From: Glandiceps talaboti
Taxonomy: Eukaryota; Hemichordata; Enteropneusta; Spengelidae
NCBI RefSeq assembly: GCF_964340395.1
Contig: NC_135571.1
Location: 1,761,611 to 1,825,610, forward strand
Direction: 5' to 3'
DNA: 64,000 bases
Under the pieces are notes generated by a model, which saw only the letters and a list, made by a program, of their open reading frames with translations, did not search any database and was not told the DNA's origin. The translations under genes and the position numbers were made by a program. Below, piece by piece: positions 1 through 14,957 of the stretch. The stretch's first letter is position 1, and each line of letters starts with the position of its first letter.

Positions 1-3000
1 TCCACGGCCAAACCAAATCATCTCTTTTACGTTTCATAATATCAAACATGTAATTTAGAGTGGTTTTTGAAAAATTAAAATCAATATTTCTGAAAACATT
101 AATAAAAAAATTAATAAAAACTGCCATACTTTGGTTATAAACTGAAATTCAGGATTTCTTACCACTCGCAACACTTTAATTTATGCATTAATAATGATAG
201 GTCACCTGTAGAGGGCAGTATACATCGCCAAAAGTCGCCAAAAGTCGATTTCTTCACAAAGGTCAAAAAAGCCGAAATTGGGGCCGTTTGGACTGCAAAA
301 ACGCATTATTGCGTAATAGTTGAAAAATGCGACTTTTCTTCTTTTAATCGATAATAGCGTGTCCACGGCCAAACCAAATCATCTCTTTTACGTTTCATAA
401 TATCAAACATGTAATTTAGAGTGGTTTTTGAAAAATTAAAATCAATATTTCTGAAAACATTAATAAAAAAATTAATAAAAACTGCCATACTTTGGTTATA
501 AACTGAAATTCAAGATTTCTTACCACTCGCAACACATTAATTTATGCATTAATAATGATAGGTCACCTGTAGAGGGCAGTATACATCGCCAAAAGTCGAT
601 TTCTTCACAAAGTTCAAAAAAGCCGAAATTGGGGCCGTTTGGACTGCAAAAACGCATTATTGCGTAATAGTTGAAAAATGCGACTTTTCTTCTTTTAATC
701 GATAATAGCGTGTCCACGGCCAAAACCAAATCATCTATTTTACGTTTCATAATATCAAACATGTAATTTAGAGTGGTTTTTGAAAAATTAAAATCAATAT
801 TTCTGAAAACATTAATAAAAAAATTAATAAAAACTGCCATACTTTGGTTATAAACTGAAATTGAGGATTTCTTACCACTCGCAACACATTAATTTATGCA
901 TTAATAATGATAGGTCACCTGTAGAGGGCAGTATACATCGCCAAAAGTCGCCAAAAGTCGATTTCTTCACAAAGTTCAAAAAAGCCGAAATTGGGGCCGT
1001 TTGGACTGCAAAAACGCATTATTGCGTAATAGTTGAAAAATGCGACTTTTCTTCTTTTAATCGATAATAGCGTGTCCACGGCCAAACCAAATCATCTATT
1101 TTACGTTTCATAATATCAAACATGTAATTTAGAGTGGTTTTTGAAAAATTAAAATCAATATTTCTGAAAACATTAATAAAAAAATTAATAAAAACTGCCA
1201 TACTTTGGTTATAAACTGAAATTCAAGATTTCTTACCACTCGCAACACATTAATTTATGCATTAATAATGATAGGTCACCTGTAGAGGGCAGTATACATC
1301 GCCAAAAGTCGATTTCTTCACAAAGTTCAAAAAAGCCGAAATTGGGGCCGTTTGGACTGCAAAAACGCATTATTGCGTAATAGTTGAAAAATGCGACTTT
1401 TCTTCTTTTAATCGATAATAGCGTGTCCACGGCCAAACCAAATCATCTCTTTTACGTTTCATAATATCAAACATGTAATTTAGAGTGGTTTTTGAAAAAT
1501 TAAAATCAATATTTCTGAAAACATTAATAAAAAAATTAATAAAAACTGCCATACTTTGGTTATAAACTGAAATTCAGGATTTCTTACCACTCGCAACACT
1601 TTAATTTATGCATTAATAATGATAGGTCACCTGTAGAGGGCAGTATACATCGCCAAAAGTCGCCAAAAGTCGATTTCTTCACAAAGGTCAAAAAAGCCGA
1701 AATTGGGGCCGTTTGGACTGCAAAAACGCATTATTGCGTAATAGTTGAAAAATGCGACTTTTCTTCTTTTAATCGATAATAGCGTGTCCACGGCCAAACC
1801 AAATCATCTCTTTTACGTTTCATAATATCAAACATGTAATTTAGAGTGGTTTTTGAAAAATTAAAATCAATATTTCTGAAAACATTAATAAAAAAATTAA
1901 TAAAAACTGCCATACTTTGGTTATAAACTGAAATTCAAGATTTCTTACCACTCGCAACACATTAATTTATGCATTAATAATGATAGGTCACCTGTAGAGG
2001 GCAGTATACATCGCCAAAAGTCGCCAAAAGTCGATTTCTTCACAAAGGTCAAAAAAGCCGAAATTGGGGCCGTTTGGACTGCAAAAACGCATTATTGCGT
2101 AATAGTTGAAAAATGCGACTTTTCTTCTTTTAATCGATAATAGCGTGTCCACGGCCAAACCAAATCATCTCTTTTACGTTTCATAATATCAAACATGTAA
2201 TTTAGAGTGGTTTTTGAAAAATTAAAATCAATATTTCTGAAAACATTAATAAAAAAATTAATAAAAACTGCCATACTTTGGTTATAAACTGAAATTCAAG
2301 ATTTCTTACCACTCGCAACACATTAATTTATGCATTAATAATGATAGGTCACCTGTAGAGGGCAGTATACATCGCCAAAAGTCGATTTCTTCACAAAGTT
2401 CAAAAAAGCCGAAATTGGGGCCGTTTGGACTGCAAAAACGCATTATTGCGTAATAGTTGAAAAATGCGACTTTTCTTCTTTTAATCGATAATAGCGTGTC
2501 CACGGCCAAAACCAAATCATCTATTTTACGTTTCATAATATCAAACATGTAATTTAGAGTGGTTTTTGAAAAATTAAAATCAATATTTCTGAAAACATTA
2601 ATAAAAAAATTAATAAAAACTGCCATACTTTGGTTATAAACTGAAATTGAGGATTTCTTACCACTCGCAACACATTAATTTATGCATTAATAATGATAGG
2701 TCACCTGTAGAGGGCAGTATACATCGCCAAAAGTCGCCAAAAGTCGATTTCTTCACAAAGTTCAAAAAAGCCGAAATTGGGGCCGTTTGGACTGCAAAAA
2801 CGCATTATTGCGTAATAGTTGAAAAATGCGACTTTTCTTCTTTTAATCGATAATAGCGTGTCCACGGCCAAACCAAATCATCTCTTTTACGTTTCATAAT
2901 ATCAAACATGTAATTTAGAGTGGTTTTTGAAAAATTAAAATCAATATTTCTGAAAACATTAATAAAAAAATTAATAAAAACTGCCATACTTTGGTTATAA

Positions 3001-6000
3001 ACTGAAATTCAAGATTTCTTACCACTCGCAACACATTAATTTATGCATTAATAATGATAGGTCACCTGTAGAGGGCAGTATACATCGCCAAAAGTCGATT
3101 TCTTCACAAAGTTCAAAAAAGCCGAAATTGGGGCCGTTTGGACTGCAAAAACGCATTATTGCGTAATAGTTGAAAAATGCGACTTTTCTTCTTTTAATCG
3201 ATAATAGCGTGTCCACGGCCAAACCAAATCATCTCTTTTACGTTTCATAATATCAAACATGTAATTTAGAGTGGTTTTTGAAAAATTAAAATCAATATTT
3301 CTGAAAACATTAATAAAAAAATTAATAAAAACTGCCATACTTTGGTTATAAACTGAAATTCAGGATTTCTTACCACTCGCAACACTTTAATTTATGCATT
3401 AATAATGATAGGTCACCTGTAGAGGGCAGTATACATCGCCAAAAGTCGCCAAAAGTCGATTTCTTCACAAAGGTCAAAAAAGCCGAAATTGGGGCCGTTT
3501 GGACTGCAAAAACGCATTATTGCGTAATAGTTGAAAAATGCGACTTTTCTTCTTTTAATCGATAATAGCGTGTCCACGGCCAAACCAAATCATCTCTTTT
3601 ACGTTTCATAATATCAAACATGTAATTTAGAGTGGTTTTTGAAAAATTAAAATCAATATTTCTGAAAACATTAATAAAAAAATTAATAAAAACTGCCATA
3701 CTTTGGTTATAAACTGAAATTCAAGATTTCTTACCACTCGCAACACATTAATTTATGCATTAATAATGATAGGTCACCTGTAGAGGGCAGTATACATCGC
3801 CAAAAGTCGCCAAAAGTCGATTTCTTCACAAAGGTCAAAAAAGCCGAAATTGGGGCCGTTTGGACTGCAAAAACGCATTATTGCGTAATAGTTGAAAAAT
3901 GCGACTTTTCTTCTTTTAATCGATAATAGCGTGTCCACGGCCAAACCAAATCATCTCTTTTACGTTTCATAATATCAAACATGTAATTTAGAGTGGTTTT
4001 TGAAAAATTAAAATCAATATTTCTGAAAACATTAATAAAAAAATTAATAAAAACTGCCATACTTTGGTTATAAACTGAAATTCAAGATTTCTTACCACTC
4101 GCAACACATTAATTTATGCATTAATAATGATAGGTCACCTGTAGAGGGCAGTATACATCGCCAAAAGTCGATTTCTTCACAAAGTTCAAAAAAGCCGAAA
4201 TTGGGGCCGTTTGGACTGCAAAAACGCATTATTGCGTAATAGTTGAAAAATGCGACTTTTCTTCTTTTAATCGATAATAGCGTGTCCACGGCCAAAACCA
4301 AATCATCTATTTTACGTTTCATAATATCAAACATGTAATTTAGAGTGGTTTTTGAAAAATTAAAATCAATATTTCTGAAAACATTAATAAAAAAATTAAT
4401 AAAAACTGCCATACTTTGGTTATAAACTGAAATTGAGGATTTCTTACCACTCGCAACACATTAATTTATGCATTAATAATGATAGGTCACCTGTAGAGGG
4501 CAGTATACATCGCCAAAAGTCGCCAAAAGTCGATTTCTTCACAAAGTTCAAAAAAGCCGAAATTGGGGCCGTTTGGACTGCAAAAACGCATTATTGCGTA
4601 ATAGTTGAAAAATGCGACTTTTCTTCTTTTAATCGATAATAGCGTGTCCACGGCCAAACCAAATCATCTATTTTACGTTTCATAATATCAAACATGTAAT
4701 TTAGAGTGGTTTTTGAAAAATTAAAATCAATATTTCTGAAAACATTAATAAAAAAATTAATAAAAACTGCCATACTTTGGTTATAAACTGAAATTCAAGA
4801 TTTCTTACCACTCGCAACACATTAATTTATGCATTAATAATGATAGGTCACCTGTAGAGGGCAGTATACATCGCCAAAAGTCGATTTCTTCACAAAGTTC
4901 AAAAAAGCCGAAATTGGGGCCGTTTGGACTGCAAAAACGCATTATTGCGTAATAGTTGAAAAATGCGACTTTTCTTCTTTTAATCGATAATAGCGTGTCC
5001 ACGGCCAAACCAAATCATCTCTTTTACGTTTCATAATATCAAACATGTAATTTAGAGTGGTTTTTGAAAAATTAAAATCAATATTTCTGAAAACATTAAT
5101 AAAAAAATTAATAAAAACTGCCATACTTTGGTTATAAACTGAAATTGAGGATTTCTTACCACTCGCAACACATTAATTTATGCATTAATAATGATAGGTC
5201 ACCTGTAGAGGGCAGTATACATCGCCAAAAGTCGCCAAAAGTCGATTTCTTCACAAAGTTCAAAAAAGCCGAAATTGGGGCCGTTTGGACTGCAAAAACG
5301 CATTATTGCGTAATAGTTGAAAAATGCGACTTTTCTTCTTTTAATCGATAATAGCGTGTCCACGGCCAAACCAAATCATCTCTTTTACGTTTCATAATAT
5401 CAAACATGTAATTTAGAGTGGTTTTTGAAAAATTAAAATCAATATTTCTGAAAACATTAATAAAAAAATTAATAAAAACTGCCATACTTTGGTTATAAAC
5501 TGAAATTCAAGATTTCTTACCACTCGCAACACATTAATTTATGCATTAATAATGATAGGTCACCTGTAGAGGGCAGTATACATCGCCAAAAGTCGATTTC
5601 TTCACAAAGTTCAAAAAAGCCGAAATTGGGGCCGTTTGGACTGCAAAAACGCATTATTGCGTAATAGTTGAAAAATGCGACTTTTCTTCTTTTAATCGAT
5701 AATAGCGTGTCCACGGCCAAACCAAATCATCTCTTTTACGTTTCATAATATCAAACATGTAATTTAGAGTGGTTTTTGAAAAATTAAAATCAATATTTCT
5801 GAAAACATTAATAAAAAAATTAATAAAAACTGCCATACTTTGGTTATAAACTGAAATTCAAGATTTCTTACCACTCGCAACACATTAATTTATGCATTAA
5901 TAATGATAGGTCACCTGTAGAGGGCAGTATACATCGCCAAAAGTCGCCAAAAGTCGATTTCTTCACAAAGGTCAAAAAAGCCGAAATTGGGGCCGTTTGG

Positions 6001-9000
6001 ACTGCAAAAACGCATTATTGCGTAATAGTTGAAAAATGCGACTTTTCTTCTTTTAATCGATAATAGCGTGTCCACGGCCAAACCAAATCATCTCTTTTAC
6101 GTTTCATAATATCAAACATGTAATTTAGAGTGGTTTTTGAAAAATTAAAATCAATATTTCTGAAAACATTAATAAAAAAATTAATAAAAACTGCCATACT
6201 TTGGTTATAAACTGAAATTCAAGATTTCTTACCACTCGCAACACATTAATTTATGCATTAATAATGATAGGTCACCTGTAGAGGGCAGTATACATCGCCA
6301 AAAGTCGATTTCTTCACAAAGTTCAAAAAAGCCGAAATTGGGGCCGTTTGGACTGCAAAAACGCATTATTGCGTAATAGTTGAAAAATGCGACTTTTCTT
6401 CTTTTAATCGATAATAGCGTGTCCACGGCCAAAACCAAATCATCTATTTTACGTTTCATAATATCAAACATGTAATTTAGAGTGGTTTTTGAAAAATTAA
6501 AATCAATATTTCTGAAAACATTAATAAAAAAATTAATAAAAACTGCCATACTTTGGTTATAAACTGAAATTGAGGATTTCTTACCACTCGCAACACATTA
6601 ATTTATGCATTAATAATGATAGGTCACCTGTAGAGGGCAGTATACATCGCCAAAAGTCGCCAAAAGTCGATTTCTTCACAAAGTTCAAAAAAGCCGAAAT
6701 TGGGGCCGTTTGGACTGCAAAAACGCATTATTGCGTAATAGTTGAAAAATGCGACTTTTCTTCTTTTAATCGATAATAGCGTGTCCACGGCCAAACCAAA
6801 TCATCTATTTTACGTTTCATAATATCAAACATGTAATTTAGAGTGGTTTTTGAAAAATTAAAATCAATATTTCTGAAAACATTAATAAAAAAATTAATAA
6901 AAACTGCCATACTTTGGTTATAAACTGAAATTCAAGATTTCTTACCACTCGCAACACATTAATTTATGCATTAATAATGATAGGTCACCTGTAGAGGGCA
7001 GTATACATCGCCAAAAGTCGATTTCTTCACAAAGTTCAAAAAAGCCGAAATTGGGGCCGTTTGGACTGCAAAAACGCATTATTGCGTAATAGTTGAAAAA
7101 TGCGACTTTTCTTCTTTTAATCGATAATAGCGTGTCCACGGCCAAACCAAATCATCTCTTTTACGTTTCATAATATCAAACATGTAATTTAGAGTGGTTT
7201 TTGAAAAATTAAAATCAATATTTCTGAAAACATTAATAAAAAAATTAATAAAAACTGCCATACTTTGGTTATAAACTGAAATTCAGGATTTCTTACCACT
7301 CGCAACACTTTAATTTATGCATTAATAATGATAGGTCACCTGTAGAGGGCAGTATACATCGCCAAAAGTCGCCAAAAGTCGATTTCTTCACAAAGGTCAA
7401 AAAAGCCGAAATTGGGGCCGTTTGGACTGCAAAAACGCATTATTGCGTAATAGTTGAAAAATGCGACTTTTCTTCTTTTAATCGATAATAGCGTGTCCAC
7501 GGCCAAACCAAATCATCTCTTTTACGTTTCATAATATCAAACATGTAATTTAGAGTGGTTTTTGAAAAATTAAAATCAATATTTCTGAAAACATTAATAA
7601 AAAAATTAATAAAAACTGCCATACTTTGGTTATAAACTGAAATTCAAGATTTCTTACCACTCGCAACACATTAATTTATGCATTAATAATGATAGGTCAC
7701 CTGTAGAGGGCAGTATACATCGCCAAAAGTCGCCAAAAGTCGATTTCTTCACAAAGGTCAAAAAAGCCGAAATTGGGGCCGTTTGGACTGCAAAAACGCA
7801 TTATTGCGTAATAGTTGAAAAATGCGACTTTTCTTCTTTTAATCGATAATAGCGTGTCCACGGCCAAACCAAATCATCTATTTTACGTTTCATAATATCA
7901 AACATGTAATTTAGAGTGGTTTTTGAAAAATTAAAATCAATATTTCTGAAAACATTAATAAAAAAATTAATAAAAACTGCCATACTTTGGTTATAAACTG
8001 AAATTGAGGATTTCTTACCACTCGCAACACATTAATTTATGCATTAATAATGATAGGTCATCTGTAGAGGGCAGTATACATCGCCAAAAGTCGCCAAAAG
8101 TCGATTTCTTCACAAAGGTCAAAAAAGCCGAAATTGGGGCCGTTTGGACTGCAAAAACGCATTATTGCGTAATAGTTGAAAAATGCGACTTTTCTTCTTT
8201 TAATCGATAATAGCGTGTCCACGGCCAAACCAAATCATCTCTTTTACGTTTCATAATATCAAACATGTAATTTAGAGTGGTTTTTGAAAAATTAAAATCA
8301 ATATTTCTGAAAACATTAATAAAAAAATTAATAAAAACTGCCATACTTTGGTTATAAACTGAAATTCAAGATTTCTTACCACTCGCAACACATTAATTTA
8401 TGCATTAATAATGATAGGTCACCTGTAGAGGGCAGTATACATCGCCAAAAGTCGATTTCTTCACAAAGTTCAAAAAAGCCGAAATTGGGGCCGTTTGGAC
8501 TGCAAAAACGCATTATTGCGTAATAGTTGAAAAATGCGACTTTTCTTCTTTTAATCGATAATAGCGTGTCCACGGCCAAACCAAATCATCTCTTTTACGT
8601 TTCATAATATCAAACATGTAATTTAGAGTGGTTTTTGAAAAATTAAAATCAATATTTCTGAAAACATTAATAAAAAAATTAATAAAAACTGCCATACTTT
8701 GGTTATAAACTGAAATTCAAGATTTCTTACCACTCGCAACACATTAATTTATGCATTAATAATGATAGGTCACCTGTAGAGGGCAGTATACATCGCCAAA
8801 AGTCGCCAAAAGTCGATTTCTTCACAAAGGTCAAAAAAGCCGAAATTGGGGCCGTTTGGACTGCAAAAACGCATTATTGCGTAATAGTTGAAAAATGCGA
8901 CTTTTCTTCTTTTAATCGATAATAGCGTGTCCACGGCCAAACCAAATCATCTCTTTTACGTTTCATAATATCAAACATGTAATTTAGAGTGGTTTTTGAA

Positions 9001-11690
9001 AAATTAAAATCAATATTTCTGAAAACATTAATAAAAAAATTAATAAAAACTGCCATACTTTGGTTATAAACTGAAATTCAAGATTTCTTACCACTCGCAA
9101 CACATTAATTTATGCATTAATAATGATAGGTCACCTGTAGAGGGCAGTATACATCGCCAAAAGTCGATTTCTTCACAAAGTTCAAAAAAGCCGAAATTGG
9201 GGCCGTTTGGACTGCAAAAACGCATTATTGCGTAATAGTTGAAAAATGCGACTTTTCTTCTTTTAATCGATAATAGCGTGTCCACGGCCAAAACCAAATC
9301 ATCTATTTTACGTTTCATAATATCAAACATGTAATTTAGAGTGGTTTTTGAAAAATTAAAATCAATATTTCTGAAAACATTAATAAAAAAATTAATAAAA
9401 ACTGCCATACTTTGGTTATAAACTGAAATTGAGGATTTCTTACCACTCGCAACACATTAATTTATGCATTAATAATGATAGGTCACCTGTAGAGGGCAGT
9501 ATACATCGCCAAAAGTCGCCAAAAGTCGATTTCTTCACAAAGTTCAAAAAAGCCGAAATTGGGGCCGTTTGGACTGCAAAAACGCATTATTGCGTAATAG
9601 TTGAAAAATGCGACTTTTCTTCTTTTAATCGATAATAGCGTGTCCACGGCCAAACCAAATCATCTATTTTACGTTTCATAATATCAAACATGTAATTTAG
9701 AGTGGTTTTTGAAAAATTAAAATCAATATTTCTGAAAACATTAATAAAAAAATTAATAAAAACTGCCATACTTTGGTTATAAACTGAAATTCAAGATTTC
9801 TTACCACTCGCAACACATTAATTTATGCATTAATAATGATAGGTCACCTGTAGAGGGCAGTATACATCGCCAAAAGTCGATTTCTTCACAAAGTTCAAAA
9901 AAGCCGAAATTGGGGCCGTTTGGACTGCAAAAACGCATTATTGCGTAATAGTTGAAAAATGCGACTTTTCTTCTTTTAATCGATAATAGCGTGTCCACGG
10001 CCAAACCAAATCATCTCTTTTACGTTTCATAATATCAAACATGTAATTTAGAGTGGTTTTTGAAAAATTAAAATCAATATTTCTGAAAACATTAATAAAA
10101 AAATTAATAAAAACTGCCATACTTTGGTTATAAACTGAAATTCAGGATTTCTTACCACTCGCAACACTTTAATTTATGCATTAATAATGATAGGTCACCT
10201 GTAGAGGGCAGTATACATCGCCAAAAGTCGCCAAAAGTCGATTTCTTCACAAAGGTCAAAAAAGCCGAAATTGGGGCCGTTTGGACTGCAAAAACGCATT
10301 ATTGCGTAATAGTTGAAAAATGCGACTTTTCTTCTTTTAATCGATAATAGCGTGTCCACGGCCAAACCAAATCATCTCTTTTACGTTTCATAATATCAAA
10401 CATGTAATTTAGAGTGGTTTTTGAAAAATTAAAATCAATATTTCTGAAAACATTAATAAAAAAATTAATAAAAACTGCCATACTTTGGTTATAAACTGAA
10501 ATTCAAGATTTCTTACCACTCGCAACACATTAATTTATGCATTAATAATGATAGGTCACCTGTAGAGGGCAGTATACATCGCCAAAAGTCGCCAAAAGTC
10601 GATTTCTTCACAAAGGTCAAAAAAGCCGAAATTGGGGCCGTTTGGACTGCAAAAACGCATTATTGCGTAATAGTTGAAAAATGCGACTTTTCTTCTTTTA
10701 ATCGATAATAGCGTGTCCACGGCCAAACCAAATCATCTATTTTACGTTTCATAATATCAAACATGTAATTTAGAGTGGTTTTTGAAAAATTAAAATCAAT
10801 ATTTCTGAAAACATTAATAAAAAAATTAATAAAAACTGCCATACTTTGGTTATAAACTGAAATTGAGGATTTCTTACCACTCGCAACACATTAATTTATG
10901 CATTAATAATGATAGGTCATCTGTAGAGGGCAGTATACATCGCCAAAAGTCGCCAAAAGTCGATTTCTTCACAAAGGTCAAAAAAGCCGAAATTGGGGCC
11001 GTTTGGACTGCAAAAACGCATTATTGCGTAATAGTTGAAAAATGCGACTTTTCTTCTTTTAATCGATAATAGCGTGTCCACGGCCAAACCAAATCATCTC
11101 TTTTACGTTTCATAATATCAAACATGTAATTTAGAGTGGTTTTTGAAAAATTAAAATCAATATTTCTGAAAACATTAATAAAAAAATTAATAAAAACTGC
11201 CATACTTTGGTTATAAACTGAAATTCAAGATTTCTTACCACTCGCAACACATTAATTTATGCATTAATAATGATAGGTCACCTGTAGAGGGCAGTATACA
11301 TCGCCAAAAGTCGATTTCTTCACAAAGTTCAAAAAAGCCGAAATTGGGGCCGTTTGGACTGCAAAAACGCATTATTGCGTAATAGTTGAAAAATGCGACT
11401 TTTCTTCTTTTAATCGATAATAGCGTGTCCACGGCCAAACCAAATCATCTCTTTTACGTTTCATAATATCAAACATGTAATTTAGAGTGGTTTTTGAAAA
11501 ATTAAAATCAATATTTCTGAAAACATTAATAAAAAAATTAATAAAAACTGCCATACTTTGGTTATAAACTGAAATTCAGGATTTCTTACCACTCGCAACA
11601 CATTAATTTATGCATTAATAATGATAGGTCAACTGTAGAGGGCAGTATACATCGCCAAAAGTCGATTTCTTCACAAAGGTCAAAAAAAAC
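1..11690. repeat. Satellite array, ~351/361-bp monomers with higher-order structure
   Basis: About 33 head-to-tail, nearly identical monomers; the window begins inside the array. Two monomer lengths alternate, about 351-352 and 361 bp. The difference is a single or doubled CCAAAAGTCG block before the motif GATTTCTTCAC. Diagnostic variants recur every 1,786 bp (five monomers) in the first 6 kb and every 2,859 bp (eight monomers) in the second half, so the array has higher-order organisation. Each monomer carries a short inverted repeat (ACGCA..TGCGT). The short open frames in the monomers exist only because the array is homogeneous and are not called as genes. The last monomer decays near 11,690. 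Confidence 0.95.
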
Positions 11691-11870
11691 GAAAACAATT
11701 TTGTAGATGAAATGGATTATTTCAATTTGTCCTCACAGAAATAAAACAAACCCAAGTCTTAGTTTATTATACCAATATTTTATTGCCTTCAATATTTTTA
11801 CTTTGATGTGACAAAAGTACATATTGACAGGAAATTTAACTGATAAGGTTCTCTGCCTTTTGAGTATGCA
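11691..11870. other. Unique spacer after the satellite
   Basis: Unique AT-rich sequence between the satellite and a TGTA microsatellite. I see no gene in it. Confidence 0.6.
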
Positions 11871-11901
<31 letters not shown>

Positions 11902-11988
11902 ATGTATGTATGTATGTATGTATGTATGTATGTATGTATGTATGTATGTATGTATGTATGTATGTATGTATGTATGTATGTATGTATG

Positions 11989-12018
<30 letters not shown>
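11871..12018. repeat. (TG)n/(TATG)n microsatellite
   Basis: A short TG run followed by about 33 TATG repeats. Open frames on both strands here are repeat artefacts. Confidence 0.95.
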
Positions 12019-12019
<1 letters not shown>

Positions 12020-13508
12020 TAAATGCCGTCCGGCTAAATACACGCCGAAGTAGGATGCGTGTATTACCTGGATGGTATTTGTCGTGTACTCCGGCTATTT
12101 ACTCCCTTTTGTCATATTCTTCCCAGGAAGAATTCCATACACCTATCGTCTATGTTTTGATTTTTGATAAGAAGACTGACGCCTAAAGCCGACATGTGTC
12201 AACAAAGTGGATACACGCCTGTGTCAACACTCAATGTCATACACATATATCGTTACATTGTGACAAAAAAGCCTACACCATTCAAACTTTTCAAATGTCG
12301 TGTATTACGAAGCAATATAGTGTACATCAAACTGAAATCCAATAACACTTGATATATCATAAGTCCGTCATCAAACTACAAAAATACAGACCTCAATTAT
12401 TACGAAATGTTGCTTTCTCCCTGCCATTATACCGTCTATCACTTGCAAGGTAATGTCTATTATTACCAAAATAGTGTTCAACGTGTGAACGGAAGTTTTA
12501 TCTGTTCAGTCACAGTCAGGGGTCATGTTTTTGTTATGCTTGTCTGTGTCTAATCACTCTTCCCTGGATGACATTAATTGGATCTCATACACAGAAAATA
12601 CACTCCTGCCACCGACATGAGATAAATTTGTTACTCTGCTGATACACCGGTCTTCACGTTTTTCCTTTGGTCAATAGCCTCATTTGTAACTGTCAGTCGA
12701 AATTTAACGCCCAGCCGGTGTACAAAATGAAGTAAACCTATTCCATTTGCAATACACTAACGTGTCACTAGTCATAAACACTCTGCGGCAAAATCCAGTG
12801 CACACATATACTATATTGTATACTACCTGCTGTCTACCCGACGATGTCTGTTATTGTTACCGTTGGCTGCGCTGTTCGTAGAACACAGCACAGCGCCACC
12901 AACGGTGATAATTGGACTGGCGCCTAAAACGTGATCGTGTGCCTTTATAGGGTATCTTTGCTATGGGATATTGCATCATGGGAGATTGTAAAAATAATAT
13001 ATTCAAATTAGACATTGAATATTCATGAACTCTGATTGCCTACACCCTTCAGTGTAAAAAATCCCATGAAGATTTCTCTGAAATTGTTAAATCATGAAAT
13101 GACTCTCCAGAACCCATAGTGTATGAAAATGTCTATTTCCTGAAGTGGTGTTCCCCTTTAATTGAAAATCTTATAAACTGAGTTTGTGCCACTTTAAGTA
13201 AAACTACAATGAAACTCTGATATCACATATAGACATCTGATTTTTATTTCTCTCTGATATGCAAGTCACAAATTTGTAGACGGTAAAAAAGTACATGCAG
13301 GAATTAAATAAATTATCAAACACTTTCAACCTAAAAGGAAACCTGAATGTAATCTGGAATATACAACAAAATGTAAACGATACTCTGAATATATATCAAA
13401 TGTTTTCCAGTTAACTACTGCTCTGGCAACTGAGGTCTCGGCTTATGAAATCAGACTACTACTGAGGAAACTGTGCTTTCAGGCAATTAAGGTAGAGACA
13501 GACTAGAA
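12019..13508. other. Gene-free interval
   Basis: No coding region recognised. The only structure I see is the short GC-richer hairpin at 12,859-12,906, listed separately. Confidence 0.5.
12859..12906. repeat. 48-bp imperfect palindrome
   Basis: ACCGTTGG at the left end mirrors CCAACGGT at the right, with further pairing around GCGCTGT/ACAGCGC. Its function is unknown; it may be the core of a small foldback element. Confidence 0.6.
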
Positions 13509-13509
13509 A

Positions 13510-13790
13510 TATTTTACCATGCACGAGCCAGGTTCAACAAAAAATATGGAATATATACTCTGGTCATTCGACGTCACAACAACGAATGCCTATGTCATGA
13601 CAACGTGTGCCTACGTGACTGGTTCTGCTGTGTTCGCAATATGGGTCAAAACACCCGTTACTTTCCCTGATTTTTTACATTACTGGTGCTGGTATAATTA
13701 TATTATCCTCAATATAACCTAGCCACTCATAGTGACAAGGGCCCCTTAGGTTACTCAAATTTTTCTTGGCTGAACGAAGAAAAATATAGG
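13510..13790. repeat. Dispersed duplicated segment, copy 1
   Basis: Shares order and wording with 14,455-14,775: a stretch around CTGGTCATTC, then CTACGT, ACTTTCCC, and finally ACTCATAGTGACAAGGG and TTGGCTGAAC. The copies are clearly diverged. No protein is supported. Confidence 0.7.
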
Positions 13791-14024
13791 GGAATAATAT
13801 CTAATTATTGCAGCATGTTGATATCAGCTGGTGAATGCACTTTGAATTGATTTCATTGGACCCACACTCACACTAGGGTGGTGTTTCTGATAGCTGCCAT
13901 GATATTGCTGAGTACAATTTTTGGGATTTTAAATGTTTACACCGTCATGATCACAGGGTGATTATATTTGCATAATAGAAGCACCAATCTTGCCCACTTG
14001 TAATCTAATAAACAAAATAACTAT

Positions 14025-14425
14025 GTATTAGTTTGTGTTTATCTTAGTAAACCGAAGCTTAGCTTGCCAGAGTAGTATCAACCTTACTGTAAGTGCAATT
14101 AAACCAAAGCACATTCAATTTTACTTTTTTAGTTTTTGTCTATCTTAACTTAGACCTAGCTTGCCAGAGTAGTAGTATCAACCAGTGCAATAAACCAAAG
14201 TCCACTCAAATCTAGCTTTCCATATCAACATGTCACAAAAGCTAACTTTTAGTTTGTGTCTATCTCAGTAAACCGAAGCCTTGCTTGCCAGAGTAGTAGT
14301 TACAACCATACTGTAGTACAATAAACCAAAGTCCACTCAAAATAATCAAGTTTTACTTTTACTTTGTGTCTATCTTTAATGTAAGTAAACTGATACTTAG
14401 ATTGCCAGGGTAGTATGAAGACTGA
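14025..14425. repeat. Degenerate tandem repeat (~4 units)
   Basis: The block GTGTCTATCT..AGTAAACCGAAGC..TTGCCAGAGTAGTA..AACCAAAG recurs about four times at roughly 90-130-bp spacing, with small insertions and deletions. Confidence 0.75.
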
Positions 14426-14454
14426 CGGTATGTTGATGTAAATTATTTTAAAAG

Positions 14455-14775
14455 CACCATTATACCATATACAAGCCAAGTTGAACACATCTGAACAAGA
14501 ATATGAAGTTTACACCCTGGTCATTCTACATCATGACAACTTGTGTCTACGTCACTGACTCTGCTATACTCAAAATATGAGTCGAATCTCAAAAATTGCC
14601 ATTACTTTCCCCAATTTTTCACATATTATGATTTTGAGAAGGTAGAAATGTTATTCCCAATATTTCGCTTCATTCAGATGGAAAAATACTCACACCCTAA
14701 GTGTTTATCAGTACTCATCTAGCGACTCATAGTGACAAGGGTCCTTAAGTTACTCATATTTTCCTTGGCTGAACA
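14455..14775. repeat. Dispersed duplicated segment, copy 2
   Basis: Diverged copy of 13,510-13,790, about 1 kb away in the same orientation. The degenerate tandem repeat lies between the two copies. Confidence 0.7.
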
Positions 14776-14957
14776 AATTTCCAGCTTTACAGTATTTTCA
14801 TGAGAAGTTGTCTCAAACTACACAAAATAATTTGGGGACGAGAGGAAAGTTACATACAGGTAGTTAGAACTACACTAATTTGTAGAAGTTTTAAAAAAAA
14901 AAAAATGAAATTGACTGGCAAGTTAGGCTTGATGATAGAGCTACAGAGGCTTATATG

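Noticed and set aside
306-11554. Dozens of 60-106-residue open frames on both strands in the satellite
   Set aside because: They recur once per monomer, have no start or splice context and reflect array homogeneity only.
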